Assembly (NCBI GenBank): GCA_009859145.1
Contig: VRVR01000044.1
Coordinates: forward strand, 1 to 64,000
From: Andalucia godoyi
Taxonomy: Eukaryota; Discoba; Jakobea; Jakobida; Andaluciidae
Reading direction: 5' to 3'
DNA length: 64,000 nucleotides
Shown piece after piece: positions 27,858-38,095 of this stretch (the stretch's first letter is position 1; the number at the start of each line of letters is the position of its first letter). Below the pieces are notes generated by a model, which searched no databases, was not told the DNA's origin, and saw only the letters and a list, made by a program, of their open reading frames with translations. Both the position numbers and the translations under genes were made by a program.

Positions 27858-28535
27858 ATGAACCGTGGATCTGTCTTTGTTCGCAACTTTGCCAAGAAGG
27901 CAGCACAATCTCCAGCACCCGCTGCTCCGTCGACAGGCGCGGCCTCCGTGTCGTCGGGCTCTGGAAAGGTTGGCGGACCTGTTGCCATTCCTTTGCGATT
28001 GTTTGGAATTCCGGGTCGCTATGCAACTGCACTTTTCTCGGCAGCAGCAAAGCGTGGCGAACTTGACGTGGTGGAAAGCGATCTTATTGCCTTGTCTCGC
28101 ATGTCGGAAAAGGCCAAGCATTTCATGAAGGATCCGACTGTTTCGAAAAAGGCAAAGTCAGAGCTTGTCACCAGTGACATTTCAAAGTCGTCGACCACTG
28201 AACTCACAAAGAACTTTGTGGGTCTTTTGGCAGAAAATGGACGCCTAGCATTTACCGACAAGATTGCAGAGGCGTACGGAAAGCTTATGCAGGCGCACCG
28301 TGGCGAGGTCGAAGTGACTGTTACTTCGGCAGACAAGCTCAATGACACGCAGATCAAGGCAGTTTCCAAGGCTCTCCAGGGCTACGTCAAGAAGGACCAG
28401 ACTGTCAAGATTGCCACAAAGGTAGACCCATCGATCATCGGCGGACTCGTTGTCGATCTGGGGGACAAGCAGATCGACCTTTCCATCATCGGTCGTGTCC
28501 AGCGTCTCCGCACCGCCATTGCACAGCCCTTCTAA
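27858..28535 (+). CDS. ATP5PO: Mitochondrial ATP synthase subunit OSCP (delta)
   Basis: A 225-residue protein starting at the ATG at 27858, which opens straight into a mitochondrial presequence (Arg, Ser and Lys with no acids through about residue 20). The mature part has the six-helix N-terminal OSCP fold (Arg-Tyr-Ala-Thr-Ala-Leu-Phe-Ser-Ala-Ala) and the C-terminal signature with Val-Asp-Pro-Ser-Ile-Ile-Gly-Gly and Ile-Asp-Leu-Ser-Ile-Ile-Gly-Arg-Val. OSCP links the F1 alpha3beta3 head to the peripheral stalk. The length is normal for the family. Confidence 0.95.
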   Translation: MNRGSVFVRNFAKKAAQSPAPAAPSTGAASVSSGSGKVGGPVAIPLRLFGIPGRYATALFSAAAKRGELDVVESDLIALSRMSEKAKHFMKDPTVSKKAKSELVTSDISKSSTTELTKNFVGLLAENGRLAFTDKIAEAYGKLMQAHRGEVEVTVTSADKLNDTQIKAVSKALQGYVKKDQTVKIATKVDPSIIGGLVVDLGDKQIDLSIIGRVQRLRTAIAQPF

Positions 28536-28910
28536 AGAGAGGACTGGAAGAGGAACGGAGACGGAGACGGAGGGTTGCAGCAGAAGATTGCGACACGTGA
28601 GAAGGAGCAAACTGGCCATGTCTTCTCGTGTCCATCTCCTCCTGTCTTCACCCGCTGCCGCTGCTGCTTCTCTTCTTCTTCTTCTTCTTCTTCTTCTTCT
28701 TCTTCTTCTTCTTCTTCTTCTTTAGTTATTCAAGTTTTTATACGCGTTTCTTTTCTTCTTTTTCCCTTTTTTTTCCTGCCCCTTTAAAAAAGTTCATTCT
28801 ATGGATAACCAAATTAAAAATTAAAAAAAATTCATATTTCACACTTTCCAGTCCGCAGCATTGTTTATTGGCTGTGGTTATTCCTCTGGGTCTTAGACGG
28901 GTCCGCTGAT
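28536..28910. other. 3' intergenic region between convergent OSCP and MsrA genes
   Basis: 375 bp containing the (CTT)n repeat and T/A-rich DNA. No gene. Confidence 0.5.
28671..28722 (+). repeat. (CTT)n trinucleotide repeat
   Basis: About 17 units in the 3' region shared by two convergent genes. Confidence 0.95.
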
Positions 28911-29480
28911 TCATATTTTTTTGGGAGCGAGAAGCGAAGCGTAGAGTTTCTTGAACTTGTCGACTTTGGGTGCGACAACAGACCGGCAGTATCCTTGGTT
29001 TGGGTTCAGCGCGTAATAGTCCTGGTGGTAGTCTTCTGCAGGGTAGAACGTGGGCAGTGGGCTGACTTCCGTGACGATCGGCGCAGGATAGATGCGCTCG
29101 GCATCGAGTTCCTTGACCAGGGCCACGGCAGTCTGCCGCTGCAGTTCAGAGTGGTAGAAGATCACAGAGCGGTACTGGGTTCCGATGTCGTGTCCTTGGC
29201 GGTCCTTGGTCGTCGGGTCGTGGGCAGCCGTGAAGAATACTTTCAGAAGAGTCTGATACGGAAGCACCTCTGGGTCAAACGTCACTTGGACCACCTCGGC
29301 ATGGCCCGTCGTGCCTTCACATACTTGGCGGTATGTAGGGTGCGGTACGCGCCCTCCAGCATAGCCAGAGACGACCTTTTCGACGCCTCGTAGCCGTAGA
29401 TACACTGCCTCGACACACCAGAAGCATCCGCCGCCAATCGTCGCAAGCTCTTTGCTCGGTCCCGGCATTTTCTCACTCAT
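28911..29480 (-). CDS. MSRA: Peptide methionine (S)-S-oxide reductase A
   Basis: A 189-residue enzyme that reduces methionine-S-sulfoxide in proteins. The catalytic motif Gly-Gly-Cys-Phe-Trp-Cys is at residues 17-22 (nucleophile Cys19), followed by Ser-Gly-Tyr-Ala-Gly-Gly. The middle holds the expected His-Ala-Glu-Val-Val and Asp-x-Gly-Thr-Gln-Tyr-Arg-Ser motifs, and a resolving Cys occurs in Gly-Tyr-Cys-Arg near the C-terminus. There is no targeting peptide, so it is probably cytosolic. It is convergent with OSCP and divergent from the trehalose synthase gene. Confidence 0.95.
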   Translation of the reverse strand: MSEKMPGPSKELATIGGGCFWCVEAVYLRLRGVEKVVSGYAGGRVPHPTYRQVCEGTTGHAEVVQVTFDPEVLPYQTLLKVFFTAAHDPTTKDRQGHDIGTQYRSVIFYHSELQRQTAVALVKELDAERIYPAPIVTEVSPLPTFYPAEDYHQDYYALNPNQGYCRSVVAPKVDKFKKLYASLLAPKKI

Positions 29481-29945
29481 TCATTCATCATCAAATTTCT
29501 CTTCTTTTTCCTTCCTTTTCTTTTTCTTTTTCTTTTTCTTTTTCTTTTTTCGTTCTTCTCGGTGCTTTCTACCTTTTCTTTGCCGTCGCCGTCTCGTTTT
29601 GGGCTTCGTTTTCCCAGAGTCCGTTTTTCCTCCTTCGATTGAGGCCGAACTTGAAGCAAGGCGACTGTTGTTTCTTTTTTTACAGCTGGCAGACTTCAGG
29701 AGCTTCACCAACTCGAATGGACCTACAAGATCAAACGTTTCAACACAACTTTCCGGTTCCAGTTCCCGGTTCGATTGCCGCACACGAAATCGAGGGTGTG
29801 GGAGACCAGCAGATGGGCCTGGAAACAAAAGGGAGGTTGCTTCCAACTTCTTGCAGTCAATGTCAATTTAATATGGGGTAAACAGACCAAGCAAAACAAA
29901 AAAGAACAAGTACACAACAACGCTCGTTCTTTTGCAGCAGAAAAA
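29481..29945. promoter_or_regulatory. Intergenic region between divergent MsrA and TreS genes
   Basis: 465 bp. Pyrimidine-rich (TTTTTC)n-like DNA lies just upstream of MsrA at 29499-29570. A frame from 29775 joins the TreS frame but needs a TTG start and looks like leader. Confidence 0.4.
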
Positions 29946-32900
29946 ATGGCGCACTCACCGCGGCGGTCGCTGCACCTGGCACGGCAAGACTCTGTGGATG
30001 TGAAATCGCTGGATCTCATCCCGGATGAAGATGTGATCAAGAACGCAATCATGGCAGAAGTCGAAAAAGGTGTCCTGCGAACTCCAAAAACCCCGGCGTA
30101 CGCCTTGTCGCCTCGAATTCCCTCCAACGCTCTTGACGAAAAGACGTGGTACAAGGATGCGATCATCTACCAGATCCACATCAAATCATTCTTTGATTCC
30201 AATGGCGACGGGATCGGAGACTTTCGGGGACTCACTTCCAAACTGGACTATCTCGCGGACCTCGGCATCACGGTGATCTGGATCCTCCCGTTCTATCCGA
30301 GTCCGCTGAAGGATGACGGTTACGACATCTCGGATTACCGTTCTGTGCATCCATATTACGGCACAATGGATGATTTCAAAGAATTCCTGGACGAAGCGCA
30401 TCGCAGAGGTATGCGGGTGGTCTCGGAGCTTGTGATTAATCACACGTCGGATGCGTGTGAGTGGTTCCAGAGGGCGCGGCGAGCTCCGCCGGGCTCCGTC
30501 GAACGTGATTACTACGTGTGGTCGGATTCTGAAGAAAAATGGCCAGAGACCAGGATTATCTTTCGAGACTTTGAAAAGAGCAACTGGACCTGGGATCCCG
30601 TCGCAAACTCCTACTACTGGCACCGCTTCTATAGCCATCAGCCCGACTTGAACTTTGACAACCCAAAGGTTATGGAGGAGGTGATCGACATCATGTGCTA
30701 TTGGCTGGATATGGGTGTCGATGGCCTGCGGCTGGATGCGATTCCGTACATTTGCGAGCGAGATGGCACCAACAACGAGAATCTTCCAGAGACGCATGCG
30801 GTCATCAAGAAGCTGAGGAAGGTGATTGACGAAAGGTACGGGAACAAGATGCTGCTGGCAGAAGCGAACCAATGGCCCGAAGACACGTATCATTACTTCG
30901 GGCAGGGATCCGGCGACGAATGTCATATGGCGTTCCATTTTCCGCTGATGCCGAGGATGTACATGTCGCTGGCACAGGAGGATCGACATCCCATGACGGA
31001 TATTTTGCGCCAAACCCCGGACATTCCTGCGGATGCACAATGGGCACTCTTTCTTAGAAACCACGACGAGCTGACGTTGGAAATGGTCACAGAAGATGAA
31101 CGAGATTACATGTGGAACTTTTATGCCTCGGATCCGCTCGCCAGAATCAATTTGGGCATCCGCCGCCGACTGGCCCCGCTCATGAACAACGATCGCCGCA
31201 AGATTGAGCTGCTTAATTCCATGCTGTTCTCAATGCCTGGTACTCCCGTCATCTACTACATGGATGAAATCGGTGGCGGCGACAACTTTTTCCTGGGGGA
31301 CCGGCATGGATGCAGGACGCCCATGCAGTGGTCGCCGGACCGCAACGGTGGATTTTCTCGAGCGGAGCCCTCAAGGCTCTTCCTCCCCGTCATCCAAGAC
31401 TCTATCTACGGGTACTCGGCTGTGAATGTCGAGTCTCAGGCTCGAAACCCGTCCAGCTTGCTCAACTGGATGCGAAAGATCATCGAAGTTCGAAATGCTC
31501 ATCGCTGCTTTGGACGTGGCAGCCTGGAGCTTCTCTTTCCGGGAAACCGCAAGATCTTTGCGTATGTTCGAAAATACGAGAGCGAAGTCATTTTGTGTGT
31601 ATGCAACCTGTCTCGAGCTGCGCAGGCTGTGGAACTGGATCTCTCGCAATACAAGGAGAGAGTCCCTGTGGAGCTGCTGGGCCGGTCAGCTTTTCCTCCG
31701 ATTGGAGACCTGCCCTACCTGCTAACTCTGCCACCCTACGGATTCTACTGGTTTATCTTGACCACCGAAATCGATGCGCCCAAATGGCACGAGCAGATTC
31801 CGCCGATTCTCCCGGATCTGAACACACTGGTGCTGTCCGACGGTTGGAAGAGCATTTTCGACAACAAGGTCAATCGGGACCTGATTCGCCAATCCGTGGT
31901 TGCCTACATGAAACAGCAGTCTTGGTTTGCAAAGTCGGAGCTGGAGGGCGTTCCTGCAAGTCGGATTGCGGGTGATATTCTGGTGCGATGCGAAATGCCG
32001 GCTCTCGAGCAGATCTGTTTGCTGGCGGTGTTCCATGTGTCTCCAATCAACCACCAGTACTTTGTTCCTTTGCTGATGAATTGGGACCGGAAAGCCGCGA
32101 CCATAGGATGGCCGTTGATGCCGTTCACAATCGCAAAGATTCGAAAGGTCAACCAAGTGGGGGCGCTCTTGGACGGCGCAAACGAGAGCCAGTATGTCAT
32201 CAATACGATTCGATCCATGGCTGCGGGTGTTTCGGTGGAGTTGTCCGATGGGTATCTGAAGTTCTGGTGCACGGAGCAGGCTCGAGATGTGATTGAAGAA
32301 ATTGAGGATGACGCGCAGATTCGACGATTCATGACCTCCGGAGAGCACACGTACGTGACGGTCGGCGAGTCCGTCATGCTGAGGACCTTCCGTCGTGTGT
32401 ACCACTCTGTCCATCCGGTCGTCGAGGTGATTCGATTCTTGACAGATGTTGCGAAATTCCCGTTCCATCCCCAGCTCTATGGTGTCGTCGAGTACGTTGA
32501 CAAGTCTGGTGTGGCCACGACACTGGGAGTTTGCCAGAAGTTCATTGTCAACCAGGGCACGGGAGAGGAGTACTTTACCGAGTACCTTGTTCGGTTTATT
32601 GAAAGCATCAAGACTGTTCCCGAAGACGAAATTCGGCAGTGGAATTGCTCCGGGCTGCACGCCACTTCGAGCACGCTGATGAAAACAATGGGCCGGCGAG
32701 TCGCCGCTTTCCACTCCGCAGTCAACCGCACCATGGATGATCCAGCGTGGGATCCCGAGCAGAGTACATCCGCATACCTCGACTCTGTTTTCCGGCGTCT
32801 CAATCTCCGCAAAAACGATGCGTTTGATGCCGTAGATATTGCAAAGTCGTCGATTGTGGCAGCATTTGGCGAATGCCCGACAATTTTCTCTCAGTTCCTG

Positions 32901-33524
32901 GAGACGCAGAACGCCATCAACGAGCAGCTGAAGGCTTGCGAAGAAAGACTGCGGGCAGCTTCTACGACAATCACGAGGATCCATGGCCACCTGCACTTGG
33001 GTCACGTGCTGCTGACGGAAGCCGACTGGTGCCTGTTCGGCATGGAGGGTGGTGAGCCTGCGCACACCATTGCGGAACGAAGGGCCAAGCATACCCCGAT
33101 CAAGGACGTTGCTTCCTTGACGCACTCGTTTTCCAAGATTGCGTGTTCGGCGTTTGTTCGAGCCTGTGAAGTCATCCATCCCCGTGTGAACTTGGTCATC
33201 AAGGAGCTTGACAAGTGGTCGGTCCTCATGAAGCAGGCGTTCCTTGAAGGCTACCTCGCGGAAGGCGTGGAGTCGGTCTCCCAGGACACGCTGCATGACT
33301 GGCTCTGCTTGTTCTATTGGAACAGGCTGTTTGCAGAAATCATCCACAACGCTTCGCAGCATCCGACTATGCTTCTTCTCACCGTCGGGAACGCGATTCG
33401 GCACTTTTCCGAGTGTTCCAATCCGTTCCACGAAGCGACGTTCGAACGCACGCTCAGCGCCGAATCATCCAGCATGCTGTTCAATCAGTATCCGGGTGCC
33501 TCACCGCACCCAAGCCCCTTGTAA
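29946..33524 (+). CDS. treS: Trehalose synthase fused to a degenerate maltokinase-like domain
   Basis: A 1192-residue bacterial-type fusion from the ATG at 29946. Residues ~65-625 are a GH13 trehalose synthase (maltose-trehalose isomerase). The catalytic Asp264 (Gly-Leu-Arg-Leu-Asp), acid/base Glu306 (Ala-Glu-Ala-Asn-Gln-Trp-Pro) and His373-Asp374 are intact, as are the Asp-Gly-Tyr-Asp-Ile-Ser-Asp-Tyr and GDNFFLGDR motifs. Residues ~640-1190 align in order with maltokinase (Pep2/Mak), including the Gln-Lys-Phe-Ile-x-Asn-Gln-Gly region and the His-Gly-x-x-His-Leu-Gly motif. However, the catalytic Asp of HGD is His1015, and the metal-binding Asp of DFEGEP is Gly1032. Kinase activity is therefore unlikely. 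The N-terminal ~60 residues are an added leader with Ser/Arg. No membrane span is seen. It is most likely a gene of bacterial origin, acting in the cytosol. Confidence 0.93.
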   Translation: MAHSPRRSLHLARQDSVDVKSLDLIPDEDVIKNAIMAEVEKGVLRTPKTPAYALSPRIPSNALDEKTWYKDAIIYQIHIKSFFDSNGDGIGDFRGLTSKLDYLADLGITVIWILPFYPSPLKDDGYDISDYRSVHPYYGTMDDFKEFLDEAHRRGMRVVSELVINHTSDACEWFQRARRAPPGSVERDYYVWSDSEEKWPETRIIFRDFEKSNWTWDPVANSYYWHRFYSHQPDLNFDNPKVMEEVIDIMCYWLDMGVDGLRLDAIPYICERDGTNNENLPETHAVIKKLRKVIDERYGNKMLLAEANQWPEDTYHYFGQGSGDECHMAFHFPLMPRMYMSLAQEDRHPMTDILRQTPDIPADAQWALFLRNHDELTLEMVTEDERDYMWNFYASDPLARINLGIRRRLAPLMNNDRRKIELLNSMLFSMPGTPVIYYMDEIGGGDNFFLGDRHGCRTPMQWSPDRNGGFSRAEPSRLFLPVIQDSIYGYSAVNVESQARNPSSLLNWMRKIIEVRNAHRCFGRGSLELLFPGNRKIFAYVRKYESEVILCVCNLSRAAQAVELDLSQYKERVPVELLGRSAFPPIGDLPYLLTLPPYGFYWFILTTEIDAPKWHEQIPPILPDLNTLVLSDGWKSIFDNKVNRDLIRQSVVAYMKQQSWFAKSELEGVPASRIAGDILVRCEMPALEQICLLAVFHVSPINHQYFVPLLMNWDRKAATIGWPLMPFTIAKIRKVNQVGALLDGANESQYVINTIRSMAAGVSVELSDGYLKFWCTEQARDVIEEIEDDAQIRRFMTSGEHTYVTVGESVMLRTFRRVYHSVHPVVEVIRFLTDVAKFPFHPQLYGVVEYVDKSGVATTLGVCQKFIVNQGTGEEYFTEYLVRFIESIKTVPEDEIRQWNCSGLHATSSTLMKTMGRRVAAFHSAVNRTMDDPAWDPEQSTSAYLDSVFRRLNLRKNDAFDAVDIAKSSIVAAFGECPTIFSQFLETQNAINEQLKACEERLRAASTTITRIHGHLHLGHVLLTEADWCLFGMEGGEPAHTIAERRAKHTPIKDVASLTHSFSKIACSAFVRACEVIHPRVNLVIKELDKWSVLMKQAFLEGYLAEGVESVSQDTLHDWLCLFYWNRLFAEIIHNASQHPTMLLLTVGNAIRHFSECSNPFHEATFERTLSAESSSMLFNQYPGASPHPSPL

Positions 33525-34138
33525 CGAGCTGCACACACGCTCCCCCTTCCAAGCGCCAAACACAACGTCATCATTGTAATAAGTAAATGATCCGATAGTG
33601 ATGATTGTAACTTGAGAAAGCGTCCTCCTTCATCCATACAACGACAAAACGCATGCAAGTTGCTAGCTGCAAACGGACACATCTCAACAGCTGTAAATAA
33701 AAAAACACCGACCTCCCGCCCGAAAAAAGGCTGAGGGAAAAAACGGCTCATTCTGTCATTCGCAGAAAAGAATCCATTTCATTTTAAAAGGCTGGTTTTT
33801 TTTTTTGTTAAGTTTTTATTGTTGTTGGGTTTTTTTGATCATGAAAAATTTCTTCTTCTTTCTTCTATCTGTATTTCCGTTCCTTTTTATCGTCTTTTGT
33901 TTTTGCTTTATTTGGTTTTCTTTTCTTTTCTTTTCCTTTCCTTTCTTTTCTTTTCTTTGAATTATAATTCTTCTGTTCTTCCATTTATTTTTTTTGTGGT
34001 TTTTCATCTTAAACTTCTTCTTTCACCTCTTGATTTTAATTTCTTTCTCGTCGCTTCTCGTCTCTATTCTAACGATCTCTTCATCATTGGATTTTCATTA
34101 TAATTATTTTTTTGTGTAATATCGACAAATGCTATAGT
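33525..34138. other. T-rich gene-free interval
   Basis: About 0.6 kb upstream of the CLASP gene. Bases 33795-34110 are extremely T-rich and pyrimidine-rich (repeats of cttttctttt at 33920-33958). It probably contains the CLASP promoter and leader. No gene. Confidence 0.5.
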
Positions 34139-37100
34139 ATGAAACCAGCACGCGAGACTAATTACATTAACTTTTTGGAACTGAACTTCCCGGCTCCTAT
34201 CAAAGTATCGTCGGATCGGGATCTAGCGCGCGAAATTGAAAAAATTGACCCTGTTTTGCGTGATTTTGATGCCCCATGGGATGCTCGACAATCGGCACTG
34301 ACACGGATAGCTGGGATTGCCGTTGGGGGTGCACCGAACCTTGAATCATGGATTCCGACGCTGACTTCGCTTGTTCGAAATTGTCTGAGCAAACAAGTGA
34401 CGGATCTCCGGTCGTCGGTTGTGAAGGAAGCGTGTGCCACGATTGTTATCCTTGCACGGCTTATGAAAACAGAGTTCGAACCGTTCGCGGCGGAACTGCT
34501 TCCGCCTCTCATGAAACTCGTCATTGTGACAGTGGCAATCATGGCTGACTCGGGGCTTTCGTGTGTCCGAGCATTGATTGAGTGTTGCTGCTCTGTGCAA
34601 ATGAATGCAGGATCGAAGATCGTCACGCATCGGTTTCTGTCCAAAATCACAGAAGGATTGGCGTCGAGACATGGGATTCTCCGACAGAGATGCGCCGAGT
34701 TTATGCTGCTCACACTCCAGGTTTCGGCACCTGTTCCGCGCTTGATGGATGCTTCGCCTCTAAACGATGTCGCGATTGAGATTGTGGAAAAGTATATCAA
34801 GCTCTGTGTTGGGGATGCAGCAACAGAAGTACGAACAATGGGAAGGTCGTCATGGAGAGCGTACAATTTGCACTTTCCAGACCGTGCTCGACGGCTCTTC
34901 TCGTCGTTTGATTCTTCCACACAAAAACTAATCAATGAGGAACCGGATCGGCTGGGGAATACAAGACGCGGTTCGCATTCTTCGCTGTCGTCGTCTTCAA
35001 ACTCTCTCTCTGGCCTGGCGGACAACGGGAATAATCACAATAGTCTCGGGTCTTCAACTGGGTCGTATTCCTCTTTATCGACAGACGATCAGAAGCCGCT
35101 GAGCCAGACTTGGCCCAGGCCCCCTTCGCTGAACCTCGGCTCGATCTCCCCTCCGTCGACCACTCAAGAACAGAATCGCATGCCGTTGAACTTGGGGGCG
35201 CCGGCAACTCCCACGCAGCGCCCACGGCCTTCGACGTCATTGTCGTCTTCCCTTGGTGCTCCCGTTGCGCCTTTGCATTCAAACTCGTCCAGTCATCTAC
35301 TTGGGCCTCCCCAGCAGCCTGGATCATCGTCGTCATTGGCAACTCCCACTGGTTCATTCTCTGCTGTGCCGTCCAGACTCTCTGGTTCTGCCAGTGCTGC
35401 CCAGTCCCCTGTACATGCCCAATCAGCGACAGGCTCCAGCACGGTACGCAGGGAGCTGAGCACGACGACCCCGGCCCTGAGTGCATCGTTGCAGAGACCG
35501 AGCTCTGCCATGGGCTTCCCTAGTGGAAAAGGTGCAATGGCGTCCTCGACGCCAGATCGGCACGCCAATGCCGGGTCCTCTGTGTTGCTGGGAGGCTCCG
35601 GGAGCAGACCGGCTCGTCAGCTCCACATGGAACACCGAGACTCCGCCATGCGCAATGTCGAATTTGAAGAGCAACAGCAGCAAAGACCTGCCTCTGCCAT
35701 GCCTGCGGAACGACGAGACTCTTTTTCTGGAAATGGGGGTAATGGTGCGGGAAACGGCTATGGAAACGGAAACGGAAACGGCTATTCGTCAAGCAAACCA
35801 GTGTCGACTGCTGCTGCTTCTGCATCCATGGACCGTGCAATCGCTCTGACGTCGTCGTCTGATTGGTCCAAGCGAATTGAAGGATTCCAGATGATCAATG
35901 ATTCGGTGTCGTCCGATGTTATTGCGGCACACATTGAAGCGGTACTGCAAGTCTTTTTGGACCACATATCAGATCCGCACTTTCGAGTGGCGCAAACATG
36001 CCTGCTTCATCTGTCGTCTCTGTTAATGAAGCACACTCGCTCGCTAGAACTCCAGTTGGAACGGATTCTTCCAAAGCTGTTCATCAAACTGGGCGACTCG
36101 AAAGACGTGGTCAAATCTGCGGCGTCGTTGGTTTTGGAAAAGATTGGGGATTTGTATCCGCCGGAGACTCTTGTTGTGGTGGTTCTTCGGCTGCTGGGCA
36201 ACAAAGAAAAGGTAGCAAAAGTCCAGCTTGCTGCGCTAGAATTCCTGATTCACGTTCTCCCCAATTCGCACGATTTGCTTTCGCTTTCCAATCCGAATGG
36301 TTCAAATTCGATTGAGGATGACTTGACCCAGCTTCCAACTGTGACTCGTTCCTTGTTTGCGCGCCTTGTTGCGGAAACTCGGGATCGTGCTGTTGAAGTT
36401 CGCAAGGCTGCCGCTGCGTGTGTTGTCGTCCTTTCTCGTGTTGTTCCTCGTGAATTAACGGCGTACTTGACGGGTACTTTGACGCTGACGGAGCAGCAGG
36501 CTCTGCAGAAAGTCGTGACTGTGGTTGCACCCAATATTGTACTATTGGAGTCGGTTGTGCTGTCATCCGGACCCAACTCCCCCGGCGCATCGCCGTCACG
36601 CCGCGTGGACAATGACCATCCCTATGAAAGGGACTCCTCCATGCACTCTGCTGCTCTCGCCCCTGCCCCGGCGTCAAGTCACCCCGCGTCTTCGAAGCAA
36701 CACGCAACGGTGTCAACCGCCTCTCCAGCAAGACCAATGTCGGCGACAAATGGGCACCACAGTACCCAACCCTCAGTTCCTGCTCCCGGGCCCGCCCAAC
36801 CTGTGGTGAACAAGAATGTTCAGAGAACTTCTGTTCCGCATGAGCAGCAGACGAAGAGGCCGTCCTCTGCCATGGCAACCACAAAGCCTGCGTCTGCACC
36901 TCCGCCAGTCGATGCGGCAATCCAAAAGGAAGCCACGTCGGGTTCGTCGACGAAAGTTGGTGTCAGCAAACCGGCACCCATTCGACCATCGTCCTCTCGA
37001 GCTTCGGGATCAGGACCGTCTACGTCCGCCTCCGCTGCACCCGGCTCTGCTCCTTCTGGATCGCAGGCACAGACTCAGCCTCAGCAATCGCAATCGCAAT

Positions 37101-37870
37101 CGCAATCTGCGCCGTCGACTCTGCCTTCCGCTTCCGAACCGGCGATCCCCACGCTCCTGGGGATTCTTTCCGCAGGGACGGACATGGAACGGCAGAACTC
37201 GCTTGCTAAACTGCTGTCGTTGTGCAGAGACCCCGCATCGCAGTCTGCCGGGTCCGCTTTCACCCAGGCTTTCGGACAAGTCCTGCTATCGGCGATGGAG
37301 AGAATGGTGGACACGTCGTCGCCGATCCGGGAGTCGGCACTTTTACTCTTCAAGGAAATGGTTGCTCGGCACACAGCATTGTTTTCTGCGTTCACAGAAG
37401 TGGTCTTGACTCGACTGCTGGAGACGTCGGTAGGGTCCAATGCCAGCGACGGGCAGCCGATGTCTGGTGTCGTTCGCTTGGTTCCTCAGATCTCAGAAGA
37501 CGCTCTTGACACCTTTGCTGGTCGTGCGGATACGCTCAAGGCTTTCCGGTGCCTGTCTAGTGTTATTTCTTCGCAGCAGCAAGCGACGCTGCAGATTGCA
37601 ATCAAGACACTCTCGAAAGTCCTCGGCCGAATGGCGCACGACTCGCTGCTTCCTCTAGTCTCCCTTGTTCTTCCGGGTCTGTTTGAAGCATTCAAGAACC
37701 CAAATGCAGATGTTCGAAAGTCTGTCGTCTTTTGTCTGGTGGACATGTATATGGTATTGGGCGATGACTTTACCCCGTATCTCTCGGAGCTCAACACATC
37801 CCAGCTGAAGTTGGTCACAATTTACATTAACCGAATGGCTCGATCGGCACCGGGCCCTTCCACGAGCTGA
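34139..37870 (+). CDS. CLASP-family microtubule plus-end protein
   Basis: A 1243-residue protein from the ATG at 34139. Residues ~20-260 are HEAT/TOG-type helices with the CLASP_N look (Asp-Ala-Arg-Gln-Ser-Ala-Leu ... Leu-Arg-Ser-Ser-Val-Val-Lys-Glu-Ala-Cys). Residues ~270-560 are Ser/Pro/Gly low complexity. A second TOG-like array lies at ~563-800 (Trp-Ser-Lys-Arg-Ile-Glu-Gly-Phe-Gln). A Ser/Pro/Gln-rich linker at ~806-1000 is followed by a third helical array to the end (Val-Arg-Lys-Ser-Val-Val-Phe-Cys-Leu-Val-Asp-Met-Tyr). CLASPs bind tubulin through TOG domains and microtubules through basic Ser-rich linkers, promoting rescue. The order of three TOG arrays and two basic linkers matches the family. 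Confidence 0.88.
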   Translation: MKPARETNYINFLELNFPAPIKVSSDRDLAREIEKIDPVLRDFDAPWDARQSALTRIAGIAVGGAPNLESWIPTLTSLVRNCLSKQVTDLRSSVVKEACATIVILARLMKTEFEPFAAELLPPLMKLVIVTVAIMADSGLSCVRALIECCCSVQMNAGSKIVTHRFLSKITEGLASRHGILRQRCAEFMLLTLQVSAPVPRLMDASPLNDVAIEIVEKYIKLCVGDAATEVRTMGRSSWRAYNLHFPDRARRLFSSFDSSTQKLINEEPDRLGNTRRGSHSSLSSSSNSLSGLADNGNNHNSLGSSTGSYSSLSTDDQKPLSQTWPRPPSLNLGSISPPSTTQEQNRMPLNLGAPATPTQRPRPSTSLSSSLGAPVAPLHSNSSSHLLGPPQQPGSSSSLATPTGSFSAVPSRLSGSASAAQSPVHAQSATGSSTVRRELSTTTPALSASLQRPSSAMGFPSGKGAMASSTPDRHANAGSSVLLGGSGSRPARQLHMEHRDSAMRNVEFEEQQQQRPASAMPAERRDSFSGNGGNGAGNGYGNGNGNGYSSSKPVSTAAASASMDRAIALTSSSDWSKRIEGFQMINDSVSSDVIAAHIEAVLQVFLDHISDPHFRVAQTCLLHLSSLLMKHTRSLELQLERILPKLFIKLGDSKDVVKSAASLVLEKIGDLYPPETLVVVVLRLLGNKEKVAKVQLAALEFLIHVLPNSHDLLSLSNPNGSNSIEDDLTQLPTVTRSLFARLVAETRDRAVEVRKAAAACVVVLSRVVPRELTAYLTGTLTLTEQQALQKVVTVVAPNIVLLESVVLSSGPNSPGASPSRRVDNDHPYERDSSMHSAALAPAPASSHPASSKQHATVSTASPARPMSATNGHHSTQPSVPAPGPAQPVVNKNVQRTSVPHEQQTKRPSSAMATTKPASAPPPVDAAIQKEATSGSSTKVGVSKPAPIRPSSSRASGSGPSTSASAAPGSAPSGSQAQTQPQQSQSQSQSAPSTLPSASEPAIPTLLGILSAGTDMERQNSLAKLLSLCRDPASQSAGSAFTQAFGQVLLSAMERMVDTSSPIRESALLLFKEMVARHTALFSAFTEVVLTRLLETSVGSNASDGQPMSGVVRLVPQISEDALDTFAGRADTLKAFRCLSSVISSQQQATLQIAIKTLSKVLGRMAHDSLLPLVSLVLPGLFEAFKNPNADVRKSVVFCLVDMYMVLGDDFTPYLSELNTSQLKLVTIYINRMARSAPGPSTS

Positions 37871-37928
37871 TTTGAACGTTTCTTCGCGACAGCAACGCTG
37901 ATATATGAAGGTTCCCAAATCGCTGTTG

Positions 37929-37950
37929 ATTATTATTATTATTATTATGA
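37929..37950 (+). repeat. (ATT)n microsatellite
   Basis: About seven units in the 3' region between the convergent CLASP and HAP40-like genes. Confidence 0.85.
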
Positions 37951-38095
37951 CGATGATGATTATGTGCTTTTCGCTTGTTGACTGGTCTCGATTCTTTTTC
38001 TTCGCTTCAAACCTGCATTCTCGCAAACCGAGCTGTGCATGTGCGGGGAAGGCGCTGAAGAAGATAGAGGACGATTAAATAAATAAATATGCTTG

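Noticed and set aside
31722-33431. 569-residue minus-strand frame antisense to trehalose synthase
   Set aside because: Arg/His/Val-rich antisense translation of a conserved kinase-like domain; no independent evidence.
33819-34103. 94-residue hydrophobic frame
   Set aside because: Phe/Leu translation of a T-rich intergenic tract.
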